The notes: generated by a model not told the origin, from the letters alone. A stretch of 64,000 nt of DNA from Salvia splendens (GCF_004379255.2 NC_056046.1:682001-746000), one strand, 5' to 3'; numbered from the stretch's first letter, positions 44,584 to 54,464 are shown. Numbers and translations: made by a program.

Positions 44584-46692
44584 CTATGCTTGATGGTGCC
44601 GAACTGATTGCTCGGCACTTCTAAGCGCAATCTGCAGACATTCTCTTGCTCTTTTTTGATCACCTCGGATGACCGCTATCCCACCTTTAGTGGGGATCTT
44701 GATGATGAGGTGATAAGTAGAGCAAACGGCCCGAACTGTGTTGAGCCAGTCTCTCCCCAGGATGATGTTGTACGGGGACCGAGCTTTCACCACAAAGAAC
44801 TCGATCATCGTACTGGAGCTTGTAGGCGCTTTTCCCACCGTGATCGGAAGGCTGATAATACCTTCAGGGCGGGTGTCCTCCTGGGCGAAACTTTTCAGAG
44901 GAATTGGAGCCGGACTGAGCCGAACTGGATCCAATTCCATTTTATCGAAACATTCTTTAAAAAGAACGCTGACTGACGCTCCTGTATCCACAAATACTCT
45001 GTGGATCAGTTTGTTTGCCACTCCGGCTTGAATGACAATAGCGTCTTGGTGAGGAGAGATGGCTGGGACGGGATCGTCATCTGAAAATGTGATCACTTCG
45101 TCTTTCTTCAGCCTTTTATGTGTTGGCTCCTCTTGATTGGAACCTCGGCGTTCTGCTTTTAGGGACGACTTAGTCTTCCCGGCAGGGAGGGCATCAATAG
45201 TCTGGATTACTCCATCATATTGCGGCTCGTCGTCGTCTTCGGGATCCTCATGCCTTTTCGGATCCTGAGGATTGCGGTTCGCACCTCTCTGCCTTTTGTT
45301 CTTTTTCGGCTGCTTGCTTTGGTATTTTTTTAACGTTCCTGTTCTCACAAGAACATCAATACCTGCAGCCAAATCTCGGCACTCCTCGGTATCGTGTCCG
45401 TGGGCTTGATGGAAGGAGCAATATTGATCCTGAGGTCGCCGCGCGGCTGATTTCGTCATCCGCTTTGGTTTTTCGAACATATCGGAATGTAGTTCGAAAA
45501 TTTCTGCTCTGGACTTGTTTAAGGGTACGAACTGAGCGGGCTGCTTCTCAGGATTGAGACGTGGTCCCAATCTGCCTTGTACCGGTGCCCTTTGAATTCT
45601 TTCAAAAGGAGTTCGGCGAGGAAGCCTCTGATCGCTATGATCGGGCTTCTTTTCGTCTCCTCGGGATGAGCTGTCTAAAGACCGTTTTCGACGGTCTGCC
45701 TCATCCGCACGGGAAAACTGGTCCGCAATGTCCCACATTTCTTGAGCTGTTTGCGGACCGCACTCCACGAGCTTTCTGTAGAGAGCTCCGGGCAGGATTC
45801 CATTTTGGAATGCCGAAATGACAAGTAGATCATTGAGATTATCTACTTGTAGGCATTCCTTATGGAATCTCGTCAGGAAGTCGCTGATCTTTTCGTCGCG
45901 GCCTTGACGTATAGAAAGCAGCTGAGCCGAAGTGATCCGGGCTTCCGCTTTCTGAAAGAACCTCCTGTGGAAAGCATCCATTAGATCTCGGTAGGATCTA
46001 ATGCTGCCTTGAGGGAGGCTGTCGAACCACCTTCTGGCGTTCCCGATGAGCAGCTCGGGGAACAGCTTGCACATGTGGACCTCATTGAGACCCTGGTTCG
46101 CCATATTATATTGATAGCGTCCCAAGAAGTCATGAGGATCCTCTAGCCCGTCATAAGTCATTGACGGTGTCCGGTAGTTCCGCGGCAAAGGAGTTCGGGT
46201 GATATCGTCCGAGAACGGAGTCTTTAATGCTCCGTACATGGCGAACCCGATATCTCTTTGGTACGGAGGAGATGGAGTTCTCCTGTGGTTCCGGTACCGA
46301 GGAGGAACGGGAATATGTCGGGGTTGAGGATTCTTCCTCCTGGAAGACACGTCACTACTGCGGTAGTGACTTTCATGTCTGGATGAGGAGGGAGAATCCG
46401 CCGTTGTCTTCTCCGGCTGTTGGCTCTTCTGCAGGAAGGTTAAGAACTCCTCCTGCTTCTCGGCCAAGAACAGCTTGACAGCTTCATTTAAATCAGGCTG
46501 CTGGGAAGACTCGGTGCGATGACTCCTGGAGCGGCTTGTTCCTTCTTCGTGAGAACTGGAGACAGATTTCTCACGAGGCTGCTTTCCAGGCCTATGGGCT
46601 GCTGGATTAGCTTCCTCATGGTTATCACGGACGGAGGCACGGGTGTTATGTGATCTGGTATGCATTTTTTTTTGGGGTGGAAAAAGGGTCAA
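44584..46692 (-). CDS. Tat element gag-protease (702 aa)
   Basis: It starts MTLFPPQKKMHTRSHNTR; a later ATG at MHTRSHN is an equally plausible start. The N-terminal third is charged and disordered, followed by a retrotransposon gag capsid domain (FSDDITRTPLPRNYR, DPHDFLGRYQYNMANQG, WFDSLPQGSIRSYRDL, FHRRFFQKAEARITSAQLL), a CSFHQAHGHDTEECRDL zinc-knuckle-like motif, and an aspartic protease with VFVDTGASVSVLF (about 44960-45000). The frame ends at TAG (44584-44586), followed directly by CAATCA and then open pol sequence in the same frame. Gag forms the particle and protease cleaves the polyprotein. Confidence 0.92.
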   Translation of the reverse strand: MTLFPPQKKMHTRSHNTRASVRDNHEEANPAAHRPGKQPREKSVSSSHEEGTSRSRSHRTESSQQPDLNEAVKLFLAEKQEEFLTFLQKSQQPEKTTADSPSSSRHESHYRSSDVSSRRKNPQPRHIPVPPRYRNHRRTPSPPYQRDIGFAMYGALKTPFSDDITRTPLPRNYRTPSMTYDGLEDPHDFLGRYQYNMANQGLNEVHMCKLFPELLIGNARRWFDSLPQGSIRSYRDLMDAFHRRFFQKAEARITSAQLLSIRQGRDEKISDFLTRFHKECLQVDNLNDLLVISAFQNGILPGALYRKLVECGPQTAQEMWDIADQFSRADEADRRKRSLDSSSRGDEKKPDHSDQRLPRRTPFERIQRAPVQGRLGPRLNPEKQPAQFVPLNKSRAEIFELHSDMFEKPKRMTKSAARRPQDQYCSFHQAHGHDTEECRDLAAGIDVLVRTGTLKKYQSKQPKKNKRQRGANRNPQDPKRHEDPEDDDEPQYDGVIQTIDALPAGKTKSSLKAERRGSNQEEPTHKRLKKDEVITFSDDDPVPAISPHQDAIVIQAGVANKLIHRVFVDTGASVSVLFKECFDKMELDPVRLSPAPIPLKSFAQEDTRPEGIISLPITVGKAPTSSSTMIEFFVVKARSPYNIILGRDWLNTVRAVCSTYHLIIKIPTKGGIAVIRGDQKRARECLQIALRSAEQSVRHHQA

Positions 46693-46743
46693 AAATTCGC
46701 TTTATCACAAATTTGGTTCTCTGTTTCCCACAGACGGCGCCAG

Positions 46744-47400
46744 TGATGGAGCTGCGAATTTTTGGCGATGATGAATGCTCGTAAAAATAAATTACGACAC
46801 AGAGAATTTACGTGGTTCGATTTACTGAAGTAAATCTACGTCCACGGGAAGAAAAGAGGGCAGAGTTGTATTGCTTGATCTGTTTTCTACAGCTTACAAA
46901 TACAAACTTGCTATTTGATAGTTTATCTCTAGAGTTGGTCCTTCCTCCGTCTATCAGATCTAAGTTCTATTTATATATTGAACTGAGATCGTGGCTTGCA
47001 TCACCACCCTAAGTCGTGGATGTCACGGAGGTCATGAGATCCTGCATGGCCACTAACTAGGCGGTGGCTTACATCATCAGTAATTATGTCGTGGATGTCG
47101 TGGAGGTCATGAGAGCCTGCATGGGTCCACCACTAGATAGATCGTGTCTCCCAGTTCGGTATTGCCGAGCAGCTTTTGCCGATGCTGAGACCGAACTGCT
47201 GAACTATTGCCGAGCAGCTTTTGCCGATCTGAGAGTAGAGCTTGATGCCGACCTGAGGGCAGAGCTTGATGCCGACCTGAGGGCAGAGCTTGATTGGTTG
47301 GCTTTTACCGAGCTGTAGGCTGAGGCCGAACTCTTTGGTCATGCCGAACTGATACTCTTTCTTGGGCTTTGTGCTGGCTTGTTTAGTACGTACTCCATCA
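46744..47400 (-). repeat. 5' LTR of the Tat element
   Basis: 657 bp, with two tandem 24-bp units near 47236-47290 and 7-bp inverted ends TGATGGA/TCCATCA. Confidence 0.92.
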
Positions 47401-47426
47401 CACATCCAAAACCTTTTTCAGTTTCA

Positions 47427-47504
47427 TTTCGCGATTTGAATATTAAAGATGCGCAGAAGGTGTTTGATCAAATGCCGAAGCGAAATCGGACGTGGGACAT
47501 ATGA
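47427..47504 (+). pseudogene. Pentatricopeptide-repeat (PPR) gene fragment
   Basis: The plus strand reads FRDLNIKDAQKVFDQMPKRN and then RTWDI and a stop. The DA-KVFDxMPxRN pattern is the signature of the first part of a plant PPR motif. Only about 25 codons remain, cut off on the left by the Tat insertion at 47400. No matching PPR sequence is seen left of 39764. Confidence 0.65.
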
Positions 47505-47672
47505 GGTTTGACTTTGGCCAACCATGTGTTCGTTGAAATTCCCGAACAAAATTTATCAAAAAAAATAGTCGATGACTTAACAATGGAAATCATGCCTTTT
47601 TGTGATCATCAGCACATATTATTTAAGTATTTAGAATTACAATATTAAACAAACAAACAAACAAACTCCCAC

Positions 47673-48843
47673 CAGGGACGAAGGGACAATGGGGCCCGGG
47701 GCCAGAGGCCCCTCAACAATTCTGAAAAATCACGGGGGTATTCTTCTATGGTACTCTCATCAACTTGATGCATTTATTTTCTTCTATTAATGATGTTCTT
47801 GAGTATGTTGAGGAGAATGGTTATGAGGATGCACATAGGGCTGAAGCTCTGGATGTGCAAGAAATTCTAAATCATTTTGAATTTATCTTTGTGTTGCATA
47901 TTATCAGGAAATTCTTGGGAATTACACATGATCTCTCTCAAGTTCTACAAAAGAATGATCAAGACATTGTTAATGCTATGAATCTTGTCAAAGTAGCAAA
48001 AACACGTTTACAAGTAATGAAGGAAAAAGGTCGGGAGATTTTGCTTACTAAAGTTACAAAGTTTTGTAGAACAAATGAGATTGATGTGCTTGATATGGAA
48101 GATGAGTGTGTAGTTAGAGGAAGAGGAAGGCGTAAAATTGAGAAAATAAAAAATCTCCACCATTATCGAGTTGAGTTGTTTTGTTCAGTCACTAATATGC
48201 AAGCTCAAGAGTTGAATCACTGTTTTAATGAAGTCAACACAGATTTACTTCTGTGTATGACATGTTTTGATCCTAGAGACTCATTTTCTGCATTTGATTC
48301 AGAGAAGCTGCTTCGACTTGCCAAGTATTATCCATCTGAATTTTCTGAAGTTACTTTGTATGAGCTTGAAAGTCAGCTTGATAACTTTATTTTTTATGTG
48401 CGCACAGATGAAAGGTTTTCAAAAGTATCGGGAATTGCATTGCTCAGAATATGGTTTCTACAAGGAAACATGAGAATTTTCCGTTGGTTTATTTGTTAAT
48501 TAAACTGTCATTGCTCTTACCCGTTGCCACTGCTTCAGTAGAAAGAGCTTTTTCAGCAATGAAGCTCGTTAAGACTTCTCTACGGAATCGTATGGGAGAC
48601 CAGCTATTGAATGATTGCTTAGTTCCTTATATTGAGAATGATGTATTTGTTAATGTAACTAATGAAGCTATTATGCAGCGGTTTCAGAAGATGAAAAATA
48701 GAAGAGGAGTGTTATAACATCATTGTATGGAACTATGTGTTTACAACAGTATATTTATATTATTTAATATTATTTATGTTTCATTTTATTATTTGAAATT
48801 TTTATTTAGACCCCACAACCGTAAAATTCTGGCTTCGTCACTG
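47673..48843 (+). mobile_element. hAT element with transposase relic
   Basis: The left end is CAGGGACGAAG and the right end, read inward, CAGTGACGAAG. The 8-bp target duplications are ACTCCCAC (47665-47672) and ACTCCCAT (48844-48851), one mismatch. 1,171 bp with the C-terminal part of a transposase inside. It sits directly after the stop codon of P450 G, in its 3' UTR or flank. Confidence 0.88.
47765..48717 (+). pseudogene. hAT transposase fragment (TTF-type zinc finger family)
   Basis: The C-terminal half of a plant hAT transposase of the kind annotated as TTF-type zinc finger or general transcription factor 2-related. One frame (47765-48499) gives the region with LDVQEILNHFEFIFVLHI and FDPRDSFSAFDSEKLLRLA. 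A shift near 48450-48465 then leads to the dimerisation domain in another frame (HENFPLVYLLIKLSLLLPVATASVERAFSAM, ending MKNRRGVL). The N-terminal zinc finger and the first catalytic residues are missing, so the fragment is inactive. Confidence 0.85.
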
Positions 48844-48870
48844 ACTCCCATCGCTCAAAGTAAAGACTCC

Positions 48871-51682
48871 TTAAATCAACAGAGCACCTGCACGCAAAGG
48901 TCGCTTAACAACGGGAATCAGACGCAAATGGTGTTTCCTATTAACCGTGGCGCCAATGCCCTCTGTCATATCCAATTCTTCATGGTTCATCCCATTTGGC
49001 ATTTTCCAATCAAAATGATAGAGGAGCATCGCAAGCGGAAGCTCCACGTTGGCCAACCCGAACAACATGCCGGGACATATTCTCCTCCCCGCGCCAAATG
49101 GTACGTATTCAAGATTGCTCCCATTGAAATCATGCTCGCTTCCCTCAAACCTCTCTGGAATAAACTTCTCTGCATCGTTCCAATACTCAGGGTCTCTTCC
49201 TAGTCCCCATCCATTCACCATCACTCTGGTTCCTGCTGGGATTTCGTAACCATTAATTTCACATCTTTGGGAACTCATTCTCGGTACTAGAAGCGGCAAC
49301 GCAGGGCGCAATCTCAAAGTCTCTTTGATGATTAATTTGAGGTATTTTAGCTCATCTAACTTTTCTTCGTCAATGTATCCCTTGTCATCGAAAACCTTTC
49401 TTACTTCTTGTTGTGCCTTGTTGAGTGTGGTAGGGTTTCTTATCATCTCCGACATTGCCCATTCTAACGTAGCGGTTGACGTGTCCGTTCCCCCTAGGAA
49501 CATATCCTTACATGGAAAAGATGTTGGAAAAAATGAAATAAGTGTATGCAAATGGAGAACTAGAACAATTATGTAAGGCTTATCAATAATTCTACTTGTC
49601 ATCAATTGTTTTAAAATGAAATCAATGAACTTTTAACATGGTATCAATAAGATTTCCGAATATGCCTTAAACAAAATAAAGCAATTTATCTAGATTACAA
49701 ATAGACTGGGCCAATCCAAGCCCACAACATAAGGGGGTTGGGCTGGGTTGGGATTTTGTTATAAATCTGGACTTAGCCCAGTCCCACTTGGTAAGTGGTT
49801 TTGGATCTATACCGAAAATTATTTTTATTATATATTATAAATTAATACTTCCCCTGTCCCACTTTAGGAGTCCCGATTTACCATTTTTGGGTGTTCCACT
49901 TTAGAAGTCCTGGTTGAAATATTTCATAAATGGTATTAGGCCCTATATTCCACTAACATTTTTTCACTCACATTTTATTATAAAACTAATATAAAAAAGT
50001 AGGACCCACGTTACACTATCTTTTTTCACCAACTTTCTTTTACATTTCTTAAAATCCGTGTTGAACTCAACTGGGACTTCTAAAGTGGGATGGAGGGAGT
50101 AGTATTTAGGATAAACACACAAAAATTTATTAAATTCATAGTAAAAATAATTAAAATATAGAATTAATAGGCGTGGGTTTAACTGGGCTGATCTTGGGCC
50201 TGGGCTGCCTGCCTTTAAAAATGACCCAGTTGAAGCTCATTCCAATGAATCTAGATCATACCTGCTTCGTTTCACTGGTAGGCTGATACTGGGTTTGGGC
50301 CGTGCTAGGCCAGTTGTCAGCCGTCCCAGTTGACAAATAACTTTGATACATGGAGTATAATTTTAAATTGGGATATTGGCACCTAATATCGTGGAACTTT
50401 CAAAAAGTTAGATTTTTCCCATGAACTTTACCTCAAGTTTGTTATTCTCCACTAATGAAAAAATTCTGGCAAATAATATCATAATATGGATTTTTTTCGT
50501 AATTTTTCGGCAATAACTTCGAGAGTTTCAAGATTTTCAATCTTTGAGAATAGTTTTTCTTGAAGCACACCCTTCAAATTTGTTCTTCAATTTATTAATA
50601 TAGTCAGAATTTTTTCACTGATGGGAAATAACAAACTCGGGATAAAGTTCGTGATATTATTCATCAATTTCAAAGTTCGTGAGAAAAAATCCAACTTTTT
50701 TAAAGTTTCATGATATTAGGTGTCAATATCCCATTTAAATTTATGCATCTTTAATTTAAAAATCGAAAAAACAACATACCAGGAGCACTGCTTTGATGTT
50801 GTCGGTAGTTATAGTCCCATCTTTTTCAAACTTGAGAAGGATATCTAAGAAACCTTCAAACTTGGCATCATCATCGGCGTCATCAGAGTTGGCTGCTGCT
50901 CTATGGTTCTCGATGATGCCGTTCAGCACCTCATCCGACTTGCGACGGAGCCGTCGGATCTTGATCCATGCTCCACTGATCAACGGCAGCAATTTAATGG
51001 AAGGATAAAGATCCACCATCATGAATCCCGAAGCTAACTTCAAGTATTCCACAACTATTGAAACCATCGCCTCGCGCTCTCCGGTTTTCGCCTTCACGGC
51101 CGCCCTCGAAGTGATATCGTACATCGCCAAGTAAAGCCTCTCCGACAGATCAATCGGCGATCCATCGCGGGAAGCGATCCATTCGCACATGTTCGTGCTC
51201 TCCTCCTCTCTTATGCTGCGGAAGGACTGCACGCGCTTCGCGCTCAGAAGCTCGGCGCTGCAGATCTTCCGCAGCTGGCGCCAGTAGGCGCCGTAGGGGG
51301 AGCTCCCGACGCCGGTGCTGCTGTAGGAGAGCTCCTCCGACACCAGCAGCGTGGGGCGGTTGGCGAAGTTGGCGTCGTGAGTTCTCATCACTTGCTTCGC
51401 GAAGTCGACGGAGGAGACGATGAGGAAGTGGAGCTCGCCGAGCTGGAGGTGCATCAGGGGGCCGTGTTTGGCAGCGAGGGAACGGAAGAGGCGGTGGGCG
51501 CTGGAGGAGGCGCGCAGCATGAGGTGGAGGTTGCCGATGAGAGGGAGGGGTTTGGGGCCGGGGATGTGTGAGTAACTCTTTGCTGATTTTGAGATTGTTT
51601 GAGATTTGAGAAATATGAAGAGGAAGAGGAAGAGGAGAAAGGGGATTAGAGGTATGAGTGTTGATGGGATGTTAAACTCCAT
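48871..51682 (-). CDS. CYP71D-like cytochrome P450, copy G (intact, 512 aa)
   Basis: Exon 1 is 51682-50780 (301 codons) and exon 2 is 49506-48871, with a 1,273-bp intron (GTATGTTG...TGTAAG, phase 0) swollen by two MITEs. Anchor MEFNIPSTLIPLIPFLLFLF, hinge HIPGPKPLPLIGN, C-helix WRQLRK, I-helix GGTDTS, KETLR, PERF and FGAGRRICPG with Cys445. It is the most diverged intact copy. After ExxR it has RLRPALPLL where all others have RLHPPxPxL, in substrate recognition site 5. Around the B-C loop it has SYSSTGVGSSPYGAYW instead of the usual AYDSSGVVFSPYGDYW. The C-terminus is extended (RPLRAGALLI). Its substrate may well differ from that of the other copies. Confidence 0.9.
49848..50099. mobile_element. 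Stowaway-like MITE in the intron of P450 G
   Basis: The left end CTTCCCCTGTCCCAC and right end GTGGGATGGAGGGAG are flanked by TA. 252 bp. Confidence 0.85.
50370..50732. mobile_element. Mutator-like MITE in the intron of P450 G
   Basis: 363 bp with long inverted ends starting GGGATATTGGCACCTAATAT on the left and, read inward from the right, GGGATATTGACACCTAATAT. The 9-bp flanks are TTTTAAATT and ATTTAAATT (8 of 9 match). Same family as 37569-37947. Confidence 0.85.
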
Positions 51683-51794
51683 AGTTGTGTGTTTAAATTT
51701 CTCGTGTTTGAGTTGAAGTAGTTGTTATGATATATAGAAAATTTAAGCTGTCAATTTGTTAATATCGGCCAAAGATTTAAGAGTGTCCACATAA

Positions 51795-52559
51795 GGGTAT
51801 CCACACTGGTGATAGCCCAGCAATAGCTCAGCCATAGCCCAGCCACAAACTCCTCCTGCCACATCATCAATACTAAAAATCCTCCTGCCACATCAGAAAT
51901 AGCCCAGTCATAGCCTAGCCATATCATAAATAGCCCAGCCACATCAATAGCCACATCACTAATAACACAATATACGGAATTTAATTTACGAGACATATAC
52001 GGGAAACATTAATAATACTATTTTAATTTTTAAAAAAGTACAATAAATTAAAAAGGTACAATAAATTTTAAAAAGTACTAAAATTTTAAAAAAGTACATT
52101 AATAATAAAAATTACATTAAAAAAAAGTACATTACTTAAAAAAAATCACTCGGTGGCTCCCTCGATTCCGTCGTATATATAGTGTCTCGAAAATTTTTAA
52201 AAAAAAATCACTCGGTGGCTCCCTCGTTGTTTAGATCCATTTCTCGGTGTTGATCTTGTATAGAAATTAAGATAGAGAGAGTACTCGTTAATACAAGTGG
52301 TGCGAATGAAAATGAAGTGCAAATCGCGTATATATAGTGTCTCGAAAATTTAAAAAAAAAAACAAAAAAACCGCTGGGCGATCCCGACGCTGCAATGGCG
52401 CCGAGCGGATCGCCCAGCGCCCGTCGACCGCCTAGCGCTAGGCGATTTTTAATTCCGAAAAACCGCTCGGCGGTTTTCGGAAGCTGCAATGGTTCGCCTA
52501 GCGACCGCCTAGCGCCGGCGCTCGGCTAGGCGGTGCGCTAGGCGCCATTGTGGATAGCC
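51795..52559. mobile_element. PIF/Harbinger-type MITE in the promoter of P450 G
   Basis: 765 bp flanked by TAA (51792-51794 and 52560-52562). Ends: left GGGTATCCACACTGGTG, right read inward GGCTATCCACAATGGCG. It contains AGCCCAGCCATAGCCCAGCC-type repeats on the left and GC-rich GCCTAGCG hairpins on the right. Read on the minus strand it retains TATATATACGCG, an untranslated leader and a ten-codon frame MDLNNEGATE, the kind of stump expected from a deletion derivative of a coding element. Confidence 0.8.
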
Positions 52560-52705
52560 TAAGAGAAAGAGGCGTAAGCCACCGCCACAAAAACTTGTCC
52601 GCCTAGTCATCAAAAAAACGTTTTGGACCACCGCGAAACAGCCGCTCCGCCTCGTCCACCGCCGCGGCGGTCCCACGGTGGACTCTAATATGTCCCACAA
52701 TGTTA

Positions 52706-53153
52706 CTCCTTCTTTCCCTGTAAGTTTGTCTCATTTTTCCATTTCCATCCGTCCCACAAAATTTGTCTCATTTCACTTTTTACCATTTTTGATGATGGAG
52801 TCTATTCTACTAACTCATTCCTACTCACATTTTATTATAAAACTAATACTCCATCCGTCCATGAAATGTTGTCCAGTTTTATCATTTTAGTCAAATGAAA
52901 AATTGTCCACTTTATTTTTTTTTTCTATTTTTGATAAATGGACCCCACTTTCCACCAACTCATCTAACTTGGACAATATTTCATGGAGGGAGTATATAAA
53001 AGTAGGACTCACATTTTACTAACTTTTTCAACTCAATTTTTATTACATTTCTTAAAACCCGAAGTATATAAAAGTAGAACTCACATTCCACTAACCTTTT
53101 CAACTCAATTTTTATTACATTTCTTAAAACCCAATACGTGGGGAATGGAGGGA
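52706..53153. mobile_element. Stowaway-like MITE split by a second one
   Basis: The outer element starts CTCCTTCTTTCCCTG and ends GGGGAATGGAGGGA. It is interrupted after TTATAAAACTAA by an inner element and continues TATATAAAAGTAGGA. After the inner element a ~66-bp block (TATATAAAAGTAGAACTCAC...) is present twice. Confidence 0.8.
52849..52992. mobile_element. Inner (nested) Stowaway-like MITE
   Basis: The left end CTCCATCCGTCCATG and right end CATGGAGGGAG are flanked by TA (52847-52848, 52993-52994). 144 bp. Confidence 0.85.
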
Positions 53154-53514
53154 TTAGTTGTTAATTTGTGTTTTTGGTTGACTATTAAGGTTTAAAAAAT
53201 ACCTTTAATATTGTAGTCAAGCACGAGGTGTGATGATTGAATATCTTGGCTATAGTGAAAGCTAGTGTGCCTGTTTGTGCAAAGAAAATAAAATTTGTGA
53301 CTAGCTAAATTTTGTAGCTTTGACTAAAGATTGTAAGAATTTATAATCCAAGCATTTGTTTGGTCAAATAGTTTGTATGAATTTAATAGCAGCCAGCATA
53401 CACGTTTTGACTTGGATGCCTTATTGATAGGTTCACTCAAAAGTCAAACCATCTAGAAGAGCAGCTATAGTTGGCTGAATAAACTGAATCATGAACAAAT
53501 CCACAATAAATTCA
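53154..53514. other. Intergenic, no gene seen
   Basis: Plain AT-rich sequence between the nested MITE and the hAT element. Confidence 0.4.
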
Positions 53515-53522
53515 CTTTCATT

Positions 53523-54258
53523 CAGTGTTGTCAAAATGTCGCCCGGGTCGCCTGGGTCGAGACCATCACCGCCCCAACATGGGTGGGTTGATCGAGATAC
53601 AGGGTCGCCGTTGGGTCGCCTGGGTAGCCCGGGTCGAGTGCGTCGGCTGGGTCGCCCTAACACTTGCTGCGCAGTCATGTTTTAAGATAAATCCTTAAAT
53701 CTTTTTTAGTTAAATCTTTCCCTTCGATGCTGATTTATATTTACTAAAATAAACATAATATAAAAGTAAAACTTACCTAAAAATCTGCTCTCTCTTATTT
53801 TCTCAAATATATCAAACATTTTCTGACTTTCTCAATCTCAATTCTCTATATATATGCATGCACCACATCAAACTTTTCAAACCTACTTTCTACACTTTAG
53901 AGTTCGGCCTCATTCCTAAACAAATAAACAATTCAAAGATCTTTTGCTGCCACCATTCATATATTTCTTTCTTTTGATATTTTCAGACAATGGTTTCAAT
54001 TATTTATTTTGTGTTATGACTTATGAATTGTTTTGATATTTTTTATCATTTCTATTTTCCACTTTATCTCTATTTACATGAATTACATCTACATTTATAT
54101 TATTTGATATATTATAAACATTAGAGTAATATATTATTTGATTTAACATTAAAAGGCAAAAAAATTAGCCTAGATTCGTGGGTCTCTCGACAGCATCAAC
54201 CCGCGACCCGAATTTTCACCTCATCGACCCGGTGCGCCCTGCGACCCTAACATCACTG
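53523..54258. mobile_element. Non-autonomous hAT element downstream of RPT1
   Basis: A perfect 8-bp target duplication CTTTCATT (53515-53522 and 54259-54266). The ends are CAGTGTTGTCAAAATGTCGC and, read inward from the right, CAGTGATGTTAGGGTCGCAG. Subterminal GGGTCGCC/GGGTCG motifs occur at both ends. 736 bp, AT-rich centre, no ORF. It lies about 200 bp past the RPT1 stop codon. Confidence 0.9.
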
Positions 54259-54464
54259 CTTTCATTCTGATCAAATTACATTTAAACAAGAAGAGTTCGG
54301 TACAGAGAGAGGAGAGATACCAAATGCCAATGTCAACTGAAATAAAAGGTGAATAAAGACAGTTTGCCACTGCGTACCATTTCGAATTGGCAGCCAAGAT
54401 CGAAACGTATGTTGCTCCAGCTGTGTATCTCGTAGCATACAGAAAGAGTAACGTGATAGAGTGA

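Larger units (their letters stand above)
39764..47400 (-). mobile_element. Ty3/gypsy Tat-lineage retrotransposon, structurally complete
   Basis: Minus-strand element with 5' LTR 46744-47400, 3' LTR 39764-40396 and an exact 5-bp target duplication CACAT (39759-39763 and 47401-47405). The LTRs begin TGATGGA and end TCCATCA. The primer-binding site beside the 5' LTR reads TGGCGCCGTCTGTGGG on the minus strand, the type common in Tat/Athila elements. The polypurine tract is CGGGGGGGGTAG next to the 3' LTR. Two long frames cover gag-protease and RT-RNaseH-second RNaseH-integrase. The additional RNase H before integrase is diagnostic of the Tat branch. LTRs differ by about four substitutions and one 24-bp repeat unit, so the insertion is recent. 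Potentially autonomous. Confidence 0.93.
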
